NCBI GenBank assembly: GCA_004556005.1
Contig: SFJA01000009.1
Location: 1-35,206 of the forward strand
DNA from: Bacteroidales bacterium
GTDB taxonomy: Bacteria; Bacteroidota; Bacteroidia; Bacteroidales; UBA932
Direction of reading: 5' to 3'
Length of the DNA stretch: 35,206 nucleotides
The notes under the pieces are model-generated. The model saw nothing but the letters and a program-made list of their open reading frames with translations, was not told the origin of the DNA and searched no databases. Below, piece after piece: positions 14,204 through 21,434 of the stretch (positions within the stretch are counted from its first letter, which is position 1; every line of letters begins with the position of its first letter). A program made the translations under genes and the position numbers.

Positions 14204-16066
14204 ATGAAAAAAGCACTGATTACCATCCTTGCCGCAGGCATCTGCGTAGCAGCAACAGCCACCACAAACGACATCCCCCGCCCCGAATATCCAAGACCGC
14301 AGTTCGAAAGGACAGATTGGGTAAACCTCAACGGAGAATGGACCTACGTACTGGACCTCGCCAACACCGGATGGGAGCGCAAACTTTCCGAAAGCAAGGG
14401 ATTTGAAGAAAAGATACTCGTACCTTTCGCCCCTGAAAGCCAGCTTTCCGGAGTCGGCTACACGGAGTTTATCCCGAGCATCTGGTACCAGCGCGAGCTC
14501 AGCATCCCGGAAGAATGGAAAGACAGGGACATCGTACTCCACTTCGGTGCAGTATATTATCAGTCAGAGATTTACATTGACGGACGCTTCGTCGCCCGCC
14601 ACTTCGGAGGGTCAGATTCCTTCAGCCTGGACATCACCCCGTTCGTCAAACCGGGAAGCAGCCACTCGCTCGTAGTCAACGCAACAAGCGACGTGCGTGG
14701 AGGCAGGCAGCCTGTCGGCAAGCAGTCGATGCGTTCTGACAACTACGCATGTATGTACACCCGCACCACCGGAATCTGGCAGACCGTCTGGATGGAAGCC
14801 CTCAGCCCGCTATCGCTCGAACGCGTGGACATAGGCACCGACATCGACCACAGCAACGTATCCTTCCGTTTCAAGCTCCGCAAGAACCTTTCCGGAGCAA
14901 AGGTTAACGTGTATGTATATGACAACGGCAAACTTGTCGCCAAGGAGCTCGGATGCCCGGCAACCGGCGGTTCCATCTGCACCCTCCCTATCCGCAAGGC
15001 AAAGCTCTGGAGCCCGGAAAGCCCTTATCTCTACGATGTCGTTTACGAACTCACCGACCCGCAGGGCAATGTCTGCGACAAGGTAAGCTCATACTTCGGA
15101 ATGCGCAAGATACACATAGAAGGCAATAGGATTTTCCTCAACAATCAGCCTTACTATCAGCGACTTGTACTCGACCAGGGCTATTACCCGGACGGCATCT
15201 GGACAGCCCCTAGCGACGATGCCCTCCGCCACGACATCGAACTTGGCAAGTCGGTAGGATTCAACGGAGCACGCCTGCACCAGAAGGTATTTGAGGAGCG
15301 CTACTACTACTGGGCCGACAAGCTCGGCTACCTCACCTGGGGCGAATCGCCGAGCTGGGGCCTCAACGCCAACGACGAAATCGCCGCGCGCAACTTCCTC
15401 TCCGAATGGGCAAACATCGTCTATCGCGACGTGAACCACCCGAGCCTCATCACCTGGGTGCCTTTCAATGAAGAATTCTGGCCTGACCGAGTCCAGTACC
15501 CGCGCTTCGTTTCGGACGTTTACGACCTCACCAAGATGATAGACCCGACCCGCCCGGTAAATACCGTCAGCGGTGGAGTGTCCGTAAAGACCGACATCTG
15601 GGCGGAGCATCAATACGATCAGGACCCGGAACTGCTCAAGAGGAAGATTCACTCCAAGGGCAGGATGTACAACCGTGCAGTCAATCCGGTCGACCCGCTC
15701 TGCGGCAACACCGGATGCAACCAGGTCATCACAAAGCGGCCGTTCGAATTTCCTCGCTACGCGGGCGACATCCCTTATATTCTGGACGAATTCGGCGGTA
15801 TCCTCTGCCTTGAGGTGACTCCGGAGAAGGACAAGGCCTGGGGTTACGGCAAGGCTCCGGCGACCGTGGAAGAGTTTTTCGAGCGCCTCGACGGTCAGGT
15901 CAGCGGACTGCTCAGCCTGGACGGAATGTGCGGCTACTGCTACACGCAGCTGACCGACGTGATGCAGGAGCAGAACGGACTGTTCTACTTTGACCGCACG
16001 CCGAAATACGATGCCGAGCGCCTCAAGGCCATCTTCGGGCGCAACCCTCAAACCGCTGAAGAATAA
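14204..16066 (+). CDS. Secreted glycoside hydrolase family 2 enzyme (beta-galactosidase/beta-glucuronidase-like)
   Basis: 620-residue exported enzyme that should cleave a beta-linked sugar from glycans, probably in the periplasm. I choose ATG 14204 because it begins a signal peptide (MKKALITILAAGICVAATA). Order of domains: sugar-binding beta-sandwich (about 30-205, starting DWVNLNGEWTY), Ig-like domain (about 205-305), then TIM barrel. The expected acid/base glutamate is E423 in PFNEEFW and the nucleophile E529 in LDEFGGI, so the catalytic pair looks intact. The exact substrate cannot be told; it is not next to a susC/susD pair or a recognisable polysaccharide-utilisation locus. The K+ channel gene follows after 2 nt, so they are probably cotranscribed. 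Confidence 0.93.
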   Translation: MKKALITILAAGICVAATATTNDIPRPEYPRPQFERTDWVNLNGEWTYVLDLANTGWERKLSESKGFEEKILVPFAPESQLSGVGYTEFIPSIWYQRELSIPEEWKDRDIVLHFGAVYYQSEIYIDGRFVARHFGGSDSFSLDITPFVKPGSSHSLVVNATSDVRGGRQPVGKQSMRSDNYACMYTRTTGIWQTVWMEALSPLSLERVDIGTDIDHSNVSFRFKLRKNLSGAKVNVYVYDNGKLVAKELGCPATGGSICTLPIRKAKLWSPESPYLYDVVYELTDPQGNVCDKVSSYFGMRKIHIEGNRIFLNNQPYYQRLVLDQGYYPDGIWTAPSDDALRHDIELGKSVGFNGARLHQKVFEERYYYWADKLGYLTWGESPSWGLNANDEIAARNFLSEWANIVYRDVNHPSLITWVPFNEEFWPDRVQYPRFVSDVYDLTKMIDPTRPVNTVSGGVSVKTDIWAEHQYDQDPELLKRKIHSKGRMYNRAVNPVDPLCGNTGCNQVITKRPFEFPRYAGDIPYILDEFGGILCLEVTPEKDKAWGYGKAPATVEEFFERLDGQVSGLLSLDGMCGYCYTQLTDVMQEQNGLFYFDRTPKYDAERLKAIFGRNPQTAEE

Positions 16067-16068
16067 CG

Positions 16069-16914
16069 ATGAGAAAGCATTCTGAAAAGGCAGAAAGACG
16101 GAAAGAACGGCTGTATAACATAATATTCGAGTCCGACACGCCCGAAGGCAAGGCCTTTGACGTGATTCTGATGGTATGCATCGCTCTCAGCGTACTGATT
16201 GCGATTTTCGGAAGCGCAATCACGGCCGAGTGGGCAAAAAGGACAGTATTTTTTCTCGAATACTTCTTTACAGCGTTCTTTACCGTTGAATACATCCTGC
16301 GCATCTATTGTTCCCGCAACCCGAAAAATTACATTTTCAGTCTTTTCGGCATAATTGACCTGCTTGCAATTCTGCCGATGTATCTTGGGTTCATCTTTCC
16401 CAAGATTCAGTACGCAATTGTGTTCAGAGTCCTGAGACTGGTTAGGGTATTCCGAATCCTGAAGTTGTTTAACTTCCTGACAGAAGGCAACATACTCATT
16501 AGGGCCATAGTATCGAGCTGGCGCAAGATAGCTGTCTTTTTCTCCTTCGTGGTAATACTTGTCATCTGCCTCGGAACCCTGATGTTTATGGTCGAGGGCG
16601 GTCAGCCCGGGAGTCAGTTCGACAACTTGCCGAACAGCATATACTGGGCCGTAGTAACGCTTTCGACCGTAGGCTACGGAGACATCGCGCCTGTCACTCC
16701 GCTGGGCAGATTCCTTTCCACAATCATAATGTTGCTGGGATATACCATACTTGCCGTTCCTTCTGGCATCATCTCTGCAGAATTTATACGCGGACAGAAT
16801 GTCAGCATCAACAAGAGATGCTCCAACTGCGGACGCGCCGGCCACGAGCCGGAAGCACGCTTCTGCAAATATTGCGGTGCTGCTTTTGAAGATGATGCGC
16901 ATCTTATGGATTAA
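16069..16914 (+). CDS. Voltage-gated-type potassium channel with C-terminal zinc ribbon
   Basis: 281-residue six-helix ion channel of the Kv/ion_trans superfamily. Voltage-sensor helices S1-S4 occupy about 28-137; S4 shows positive residues every third position (R120, R123, R126, R129, K132). The pore helices flank the selectivity filter TVGYGD (200-205), which indicates K+ selectivity. Unlike the minimal channel, a cytosolic tail carries CSNC (251-254) and CKYC (266-269), a zinc ribbon. It starts 2 nt after the GH2 stop. The tail may bind metal or act in assembly or gating, which is inference. A role in membrane potential or osmotic balance is plausible but not shown. Confidence 0.94.
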   Translation: MRKHSEKAERRKERLYNIIFESDTPEGKAFDVILMVCIALSVLIAIFGSAITAEWAKRTVFFLEYFFTAFFTVEYILRIYCSRNPKNYIFSLFGIIDLLAILPMYLGFIFPKIQYAIVFRVLRLVRVFRILKLFNFLTEGNILIRAIVSSWRKIAVFFSFVVILVICLGTLMFMVEGGQPGSQFDNLPNSIYWAVVTLSTVGYGDIAPVTPLGRFLSTIIMLLGYTILAVPSGIISAEFIRGQNVSINKRCSNCGRAGHEPEARFCKYCGAAFEDDAHLMD

Positions 16915-16924
16915 CTTGCAAGGA

Positions 16925-17671
16925 ATGCTGGAATGTAACGAAACATACCGTCCCGCCGCAGGGCATACCGGAAGGCGGCTGATTTTATCCCTGACGCTGA
17001 TAGTGTTGGGGATTGCTCTGCTTTCATCGGCGCCCGGGGCCAGTGCCCAGGGCGGAAGGTCACGGGGAGTGCCGATGTATTATCTTGTGGAAAATGGAGA
17101 TACGACCTACATAGACACAATCGAGCCCGTATGGTGCATTGCCAAGGGGCGGGGCGGCATGAAAAAGGGGGACTGGCGCAAATATTACAAGCTTGTATAT
17201 GACTTTAACAAGGTATATCCTTACGCGCTGGTCGGTCGCAAGATGATGGCACAGGTGGACAGCACCATCGCAGTGGATGTCAGCAAAAGGTCGCAGCGAA
17301 ACAAATACATTAACGACGTCGAAAAAGAACTTCTGAGGCTATTCGAAAAGGATATCAGGCATATGAGCATCCGGCAGGGCGTTCTGCTGCTGCGTCTGGT
17401 TGACAGGGAATGCGGGATGAGCGCATTCAACATAATCAAAACCTACGAAAATGGCTTTGCAGCGAATTTCTGGCAACTTGTGGCAAAGTTGTTCTCCCAG
17501 GACCTCAAGTCGCGTTACGACCCCACGGGGGTTGATGCAAAGACGGAAGAGTTGTGCGAGATATGGGATTCGGGCAAGTGGGACTCGTTTTACTATTCGA
17601 TTTTTATGGAACGGCCTGCAAGGACTCAGATAGTTACCGACAAGCTGAGCAGCAGCGTAAAGAAAAAATAA
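16925..17671 (+). CDS. DUF4294 family exported protein
   Basis: 248-residue protein of a Bacteroidota-specific family of unknown function. I start at ATG 16925, 10 nt after the channel gene; in-frame ATGs at 16892 and 16895 overlap the channel and are less likely. A hydrophobic segment LTLIVLGIALLSSAPGASAQ after Arg-Arg is a signal peptide, so the mature part is periplasmic or surface. Family marks: YLVENGDTTYIDTI, KVYPYALVG, RQGVLLLRLVDREC and FWQLVAKLF...LKSRYDP. The rear of the gene runs convergently to within 16 bp of lpxH. No enzymatic motif is visible. Confidence 0.88.
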   Translation: MLECNETYRPAAGHTGRRLILSLTLIVLGIALLSSAPGASAQGGRSRGVPMYYLVENGDTTYIDTIEPVWCIAKGRGGMKKGDWRKYYKLVYDFNKVYPYALVGRKMMAQVDSTIAVDVSKRSQRNKYINDVEKELLRLFEKDIRHMSIRQGVLLLRLVDRECGMSAFNIIKTYENGFAANFWQLVAKLFSQDLKSRYDPTGVDAKTEELCEIWDSGKWDSFYYSIFMERPARTQIVTDKLSSSVKKK

Positions 17672-17687
17672 AAACTCAGGACAGATT

Positions 17688-18539
17688 CTATACTGAAACC
17701 GTGAGCCTTCCGTCTTGGTAAAGAACGTGCGGCGTTCCGCCTCCAATCCAGTCTTTAAGTATAATAAATCGCTTTCCATCAGGAAGTTGCGTATCTACAG
17801 CGTCGTGGAAATGTCCAAAGATAAAGACATCCGACCTGTCAGAATTGTCAAGGGCAAACTTGTAAGCGGGCTCCTTTTCCGGGATGAAGATGTAGCGCCC
17901 GTGAGACTTCCTGTTGACACCTGACCAGCCCTGACCGAAACGGAATGCAAACCAGGGATGCAGGGCTCCGAAGCAGCGTTGAAGGAAGCGGCAGGTAAAG
18001 ATGGCTTTGAGAATTGCGTAGCCAGGTCTGGCGCCGCCTATGCCGTCGCCGTGACCGACGCAGAAGCGCAGAGTTGCGGCATTGTCAGGGGCGGCCGGCT
18101 GAGTTTGGGAAAGCGAAGCGTCAGCATCGGGATGCGAAGCCTTATTGGAAGCAAGTGCGTATGGATAAGTCTGGACTCGCTCCGAATTGGATGCTGGAGC
18201 GGTGAAGCAATATGGCTGGGATACGACTTTGATCCCGAGATCCTGCAGATAGGAGAAGGTCCAGAGGTCGTGGTTGCCCGGACAGAAGTATATCTGTACT
18301 CCATTGTCCATCAAGCGCATAAGCTCGTGTATGACCCGTGCAGCCTGACGGGGGACGACATCGCGGTATTCGTACCAGAAGTCCCAGATGTCGCCGAGAA
18401 GAACCAGCGAGGTGTCACTATCGGCAGGAAGGCTGCGCAGAAAGCCTACAAAGCGCGTCTCGCGCTCCTGCGGGTCGCCCGCCTTAAGCCCGAGGTGAAC
18501 GTCGGATACGAAATAGATTCTTGAAGTCAGGTCCGGCAT
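17688..18539 (-). CDS. lpxH: UDP-2,3-diacylglucosamine pyrophosphatase (lipid A synthesis)
   Basis: Calcineurin-like metallophosphoesterase that converts UDP-2,3-diacylglucosamine to lipid X and UMP in lipid A biosynthesis at the inner membrane. 283 residues. Metal-binding motifs: SDVHLG (12-17), LGDIWDFW (48-55), GNHD (88-91), GHGDG (162-166) and FGHFHD near the end. Between residues about 112 and 155 there is a poorly conserved, Ala/Ser/Gln-rich stretch just before the GHGDG motif, making the protein longer than the usual 240-260. Last gene of the ftsX-DUF3098-uppP-lpxH group, 42 nt after uppP. Confidence 0.92.
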   Translation of the reverse strand: MPDLTSRIYFVSDVHLGLKAGDPQERETRFVGFLRSLPADSDTSLVLLGDIWDFWYEYRDVVPRQAARVIHELMRLMDNGVQIYFCPGNHDLWTFSYLQDLGIKVVSQPYCFTAPASNSERVQTYPYALASNKASHPDADASLSQTQPAAPDNAATLRFCVGHGDGIGGARPGYAILKAIFTCRFLQRCFGALHPWFAFRFGQGWSGVNRKSHGRYIFIPEKEPAYKFALDNSDRSDVFIFGHFHDAVDTQLPDGKRFIILKDWIGGGTPHVLYQDGRLTVSV

Positions 18540-18581
18540 ATTAAAACTTGCTCAAGCCACAAAAGCGCGGCAGAAAAGGCG

Positions 18582-19403
18582 CTAGAAACAGCAATAAAAT
18601 ATGACTCCAAGACCCACGACTGCGCAATAGGCGGCAAACCATTTCAGCTTTGCGCGCTTTACGAGGGCAATCATCGCCTTGCAGGCAAACAGTCCTGACA
18701 CAAAGGCACTTGCAAACCCGGCAAGCAGAGGCGCAACACCTATGCTGCTACTGGAGAATTGTCCCCCGACAAGGTCGAGGAAGGCTTCGCCGAGTATCGG
18801 GACGAGGACCATCAGAAAAGAGAATTGTGCTACGTCCTGGCGCTTGACTCCGCAGAGAAGACCGGTGCTTATGGTGGTTCCGGAGCGGGAGAGTCCCGGG
18901 ATGACCGCGACCGCCTGGCCTATTCCTATGCAGATGGCCTGCCACCAGGAGATGCCGTTGCGGGGTTCCGGCTTGGCCGTGTCGCAGTTGGCGCGGCGTG
19001 CCGCAAGCAGTCCGCTATCGGAGAGGAAAAGCAGCAAGGCAGTGACCATCAAGGCTATACCCACTACGATAAATGAAGAGAAAAGTGCAGTAACCGCATC
19101 CTTGAAAAAGACTCCGACCACAAATACCGGTATCATCGAGACGCCGATTTTGAGTATGTAGTCGGTGCCGTCGTTGTATTTGAAGCGGAAAAGCTGGCAT
19201 AACAGGTCCCAAATCTGCTTGCGAAACACCACGATGGTCGCGAGGACGGTCGCACAGTGGAGCACTACCTCCAGCATAAGGTCGCCGCTGGACTCTATGC
19301 CGAGCATCTCCTTGCCTATGGCAATATGGCCGCTGCTGCTTACCGGAAGAAATTCTGTCAGACCCTGCAACAAGCCAAGTATCAGTGCTTCAAATATTTC
19401 CAT
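18582..19403 (-). CDS. uppP: Undecaprenyl-diphosphatase
   Basis: 273-residue, multi-spanning inner-membrane phosphatase (BacA/UppP) that recycles undecaprenyl diphosphate to the monophosphate carrier for peptidoglycan and surface polysaccharide. The two conserved motifs are present: LQGLTEFLPVSSSGH (12-26) and PGLSRSGTT (169-177), including the catalytic Glu and Ser/Arg residues. Its ATG overlaps the stop of the DUF3098 gene by one base (TAATG), pointing to translational coupling. Confidence 0.96.
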   Translation of the reverse strand: MEIFEALILGLLQGLTEFLPVSSSGHIAIGKEMLGIESSGDLMLEVVLHCATVLATIVVFRKQIWDLLCQLFRFKYNDGTDYILKIGVSMIPVFVVGVFFKDAVTALFSSFIVVGIALMVTALLLFLSDSGLLAARRANCDTAKPEPRNGISWWQAICIGIGQAVAVIPGLSRSGTTISTGLLCGVKRQDVAQFSFLMVLVPILGEAFLDLVGGQFSSSSIGVAPLLAGFASAFVSGLFACKAMIALVKRAKLKWFAAYCAVVGLGVIFYCCF

Positions 19404-19657
19404 TACTCTTTACTGTCTTTTTCCGCATCGTGTCCGCGCCTGCATCCCGGGCCCATTATTCCCACTCCGACTACAACCACGCCTGCAAGAATGAGAAGCG
19501 GGGCTGCTACGATACGGCGGAAATTGAACATGGCATAATTAAACACCTGGGGGTCGTCGGACCCGCCTCCGCTCATCAGCATGTAGCCGGCAAGCATTGT
19601 GACAACTCCGGCCACGATGAACCAGAATCCTTTTTTCGTTATAGGCATTTCTTTCAT
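19403..19657 (-). CDS. DUF3098 family small membrane protein
   Basis: 84-residue Bacteroidota protein with two hydrophobic segments (FWFIVAGVVTMLAGYMLMSGG and PLLILAGVVVVGVGIMG), hence two membrane helices. The GFW...AGYMLMSGGGSDDP and FNFRRI segments are typical of DUF3098, which usually lies between ftsX and uppP, as here. Starts 2 nt after ftsX and overlaps the uppP start by one base. Function unknown. Confidence 0.88.
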   Translation of the reverse strand: MKEMPITKKGFWFIVAGVVTMLAGYMLMSGGGSDDPQVFNYAMFNFRRIVAAPLLILAGVVVVGVGIMGPGCRRGHDAEKDSKE

Positions 19658-19659
19658 AA

Positions 19660-20538
19660 TCAATAATATAGCTTATCTTTCGATACTTTCAGAAGTTTAT
19701 TTACGACAAAGAATGTGCTAACGGTGCAAATGATCAGGCCGCTGACGAGCACAATGAGAGCGACTATCAGGCGGGATCGGGCGCCGATTGCCGTGGACAG
19801 TTCCGGGAAGGAATTGCCCAGGAAAAAGAATATAAGGGCTAGGCCGCCGAGAGCGATGAGCGCAGACACAAGTCCCTGCAGCAGTGCGCTGAGCATAAAC
19901 GGTCGCCTGATGAAAGAGCGGGATGCGCCGACGAGCGACATTGTGCGTATGGTGAATCGCCGGGCAAACACATTGATGCGTACCGTGTTGTTTATCAGTA
20001 CGAAAGATATAAAGAGCATCAAAGCGATAAAGACCCCGAGCACAGCCGAAATCTTGGCCAGGTTTGCGTTCAGGGCATCTACGAGGCCGGACTGGCAGTC
20101 AGCTTCGGCGACAAGTTCTTCAGACTCGAGAGAGGGCAGAAGCACGGCAAGGCTGTCCGGGCATACATAGCTGGCTTCTAGCGACAGCTCGATGGAGAGA
20201 GGGACCGGCGAGCTCTCAAATACGGACAGGAAGCCCTCCCCCAGCATTTGTTTCAACTCTTCTTCGCCCTGCTCACGCGACACGAAGCGGGCGGAGCGTA
20301 TCTGGGACCGGGAGGCAAGTTCCTCCGCATAATCTGCACCGACCTCTTCCGAGACGTTGTCGGCAAGAATCAGAGATACCTGCACGCTTTCCTTGAAATA
20401 GCGGGAGACGCTGCCGGCGTTTACCAGCAGAAGCGATGCCACACCAATGAGCAGGAGCACCAGACTGATGCTGATTACGCTTGACAGATAGGCATTTACC
20501 AGTCTGCGTCTTGTCGCTTTGCTTTCTTTTTTTCCCAT
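19660..20538 (-). CDS. ftsX: Cell division protein FtsX
   Basis: 292-residue permease-like partner of the ATPase FtsE; the pair regulates periplasmic cell-wall hydrolases at the septum. A basic cytosolic start is followed by one membrane helix (about 17-42), a periplasmic domain containing RFVSREQGEEELKQMLGEGF, and three C-terminal helices of the FtsX-type permease (LMLFISFVLINNTVRI, RTMSLVGASRSFIRRPF). ftsE is not in this window, so it is encoded elsewhere. Heads an operon with DUF3098, uppP and lpxH. Confidence 0.95.
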   Translation of the reverse strand: MGKKESKATRRRLVNAYLSSVISISLVLLLIGVASLLLVNAGSVSRYFKESVQVSLILADNVSEEVGADYAEELASRSQIRSARFVSREQGEEELKQMLGEGFLSVFESSPVPLSIELSLEASYVCPDSLAVLLPSLESEELVAEADCQSGLVDALNANLAKISAVLGVFIALMLFISFVLINNTVRINVFARRFTIRTMSLVGASRSFIRRPFMLSALLQGLVSALIALGGLALIFFFLGNSFPELSTAIGARSRLIVALIVLVSGLIICTVSTFFVVNKLLKVSKDKLYY

Positions 20539-20558
20539 AATCCCCCAATTTCAAACTT

Positions 20559-20587
20559 CAAAGATAATCAAATATCGGATTATCAAA
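20559..20587 (-). promoter_or_regulatory. Candidate Bacteroidota-type promoter for ftsX operon
   Basis: TATCTTTG on the minus strand (20566-20559) fits TAnnTTTG; TTTG at 20587-20584 is 17 bp upstream, shorter than ideal. Overlaps the upstream region of the divergent GT5 gene. Leader of about 14 nt. Confidence 0.5.
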
Positions 20588-20596
20588 AAAAAATTG

Positions 20597-20604
20597 TACC
20601 TTTG
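20597..20604 (+). promoter_or_regulatory. Candidate promoter -7 box of the GT5 gene, almost adjoining its ATG
   Basis: TACCTTTG matches TAnnTTTG; the ATG begins only 5 nt later (20610). With the usual distance to the start of transcription, the mRNA would be leaderless or nearly so. No good -33 TTTG is visible at 19-21 bp. Confidence 0.55.
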
Positions 20605-20609
20605 TAGTT

Positions 20610-21434
20610 ATGGGTGACGTTAAAAGAGTTCTATTTGTCAATTCCGAGATTTATCCTTATGTCCCGGAAACCGACATTTCAAAAATCGGTCGCTTCCTGC
20701 CTCAGGGCATTCAGGAGCGCAAATGCGAGATCCGCTCGTTTATGCCTCGCTTCGGCTGCATCAACGAGCGCAAGAACCAGTTGCACGAGGTCATTAGGCT
20801 ATCGGGGATGAACATCATCATCAGCGACGTGGACAGGCCTCTTATCATCAAGGTCGCCAGCATTTCAGCGGCCCGCATCCAGGTATATTTCATTGATAAC
20901 GAGGACTACTTCAAGCGCAAGCAGACCTTCTGCGACGAGGACGGAAAGTTCTTTGCCGACAATGACGAAAGGGCTGTATTTTTTGCGCGCGGCGTGCTGG
21001 AAACCGTCAAGAAGCTTCGCTGGGCACCGGATGTCATCCACTGCCAGGGCTGGATTTCACACATACTTCCGGCCTATCTCAAAAAAATCTACAAAGACGA
21101 TCCTATCTTCAACTCGAGCAAAATAGTGCTGTCACTCTACAACGACATCTCCACGGAGAGCTTCCAGCCCGACTTTGCTGAAAAGGCGGCGTTCGGAGGT
21201 TTGGAAGCCGATGACTTCCCTCTGCTGAAGGAAAAGGCCGATGGCATTAATCTTGCTAAAACAGCTGCACAGTACTCAGACGGCATCATCCTGGGCGATG
21301 CTGATGTCAATCAGGAGGTAGTGGATTACTGCCGCTCCATAGGCAAGCAGATCCTTCCTTTTGACAAGGCCGCAATGGAAGACGGAAGCTACGTCGGGCA
21401 GTACAGCCAGTTTTACGATCAGATACATAAATGA
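20610..21434 (+). CDS. Short GT5 (starch/glycogen synthase)-like protein, N-terminal domain only
   Basis: 274 residues matching only the N-terminal Rossmann half of GT5 glycogen/starch synthase: RVLFVNSEIYPYV at the start, CEIRSFMPRFG, and PDVIHCQGWISHILPAYLKKI. Real glycogen synthase is about 470 or more residues with a second GT-B domain. Here the C-terminal domain is absent, and the KTGGL-type sugar-nucleotide motif expected near residue 20 reads ETDISKIGR, lacking the double glycine. Catalysis as a glycogen synthase is therefore unlikely. Not a broken gene: the frame is clean and its TGA overlaps the next ATG (ATGA). Similar short proteins next to DUF4270 genes are, from memory, a Bacteroidales feature. 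Role unknown. Confidence 0.88.
   Translation: MGDVKRVLFVNSEIYPYVPETDISKIGRFLPQGIQERKCEIRSFMPRFGCINERKNQLHEVIRLSGMNIIISDVDRPLIIKVASISAARIQVYFIDNEDYFKRKQTFCDEDGKFFADNDERAVFFARGVLETVKKLRWAPDVIHCQGWISHILPAYLKKIYKDDPIFNSSKIVLSLYNDISTESFQPDFAEKAAFGGLEADDFPLLKEKADGINLAKTAAQYSDGIILGDADVNQEVVDYCRSIGKQILPFDKAAMEDGSYVGQYSQFYDQIHK

Noticed and set aside
15089..16051. 320-codon minus-strand frame inside the GH2 gene
   Set aside because: Antisense shadow of a gene with a strong third-position GC preference; no protein motif and no promoter.
16751..16924. Upstream extension of the DUF4294 frame overlapping the K+ channel
   Set aside because: It overlaps the conserved end of the channel and precedes a proper signal peptide; ATG 16925 fits better.
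20610..21434. GT5-like gene as a pseudogene or frameshift fragment
   Set aside because: The frame is clean, the stop overlaps the next ATG as in a coupled operon, and no remnant of the C-terminal half is seen downstream.
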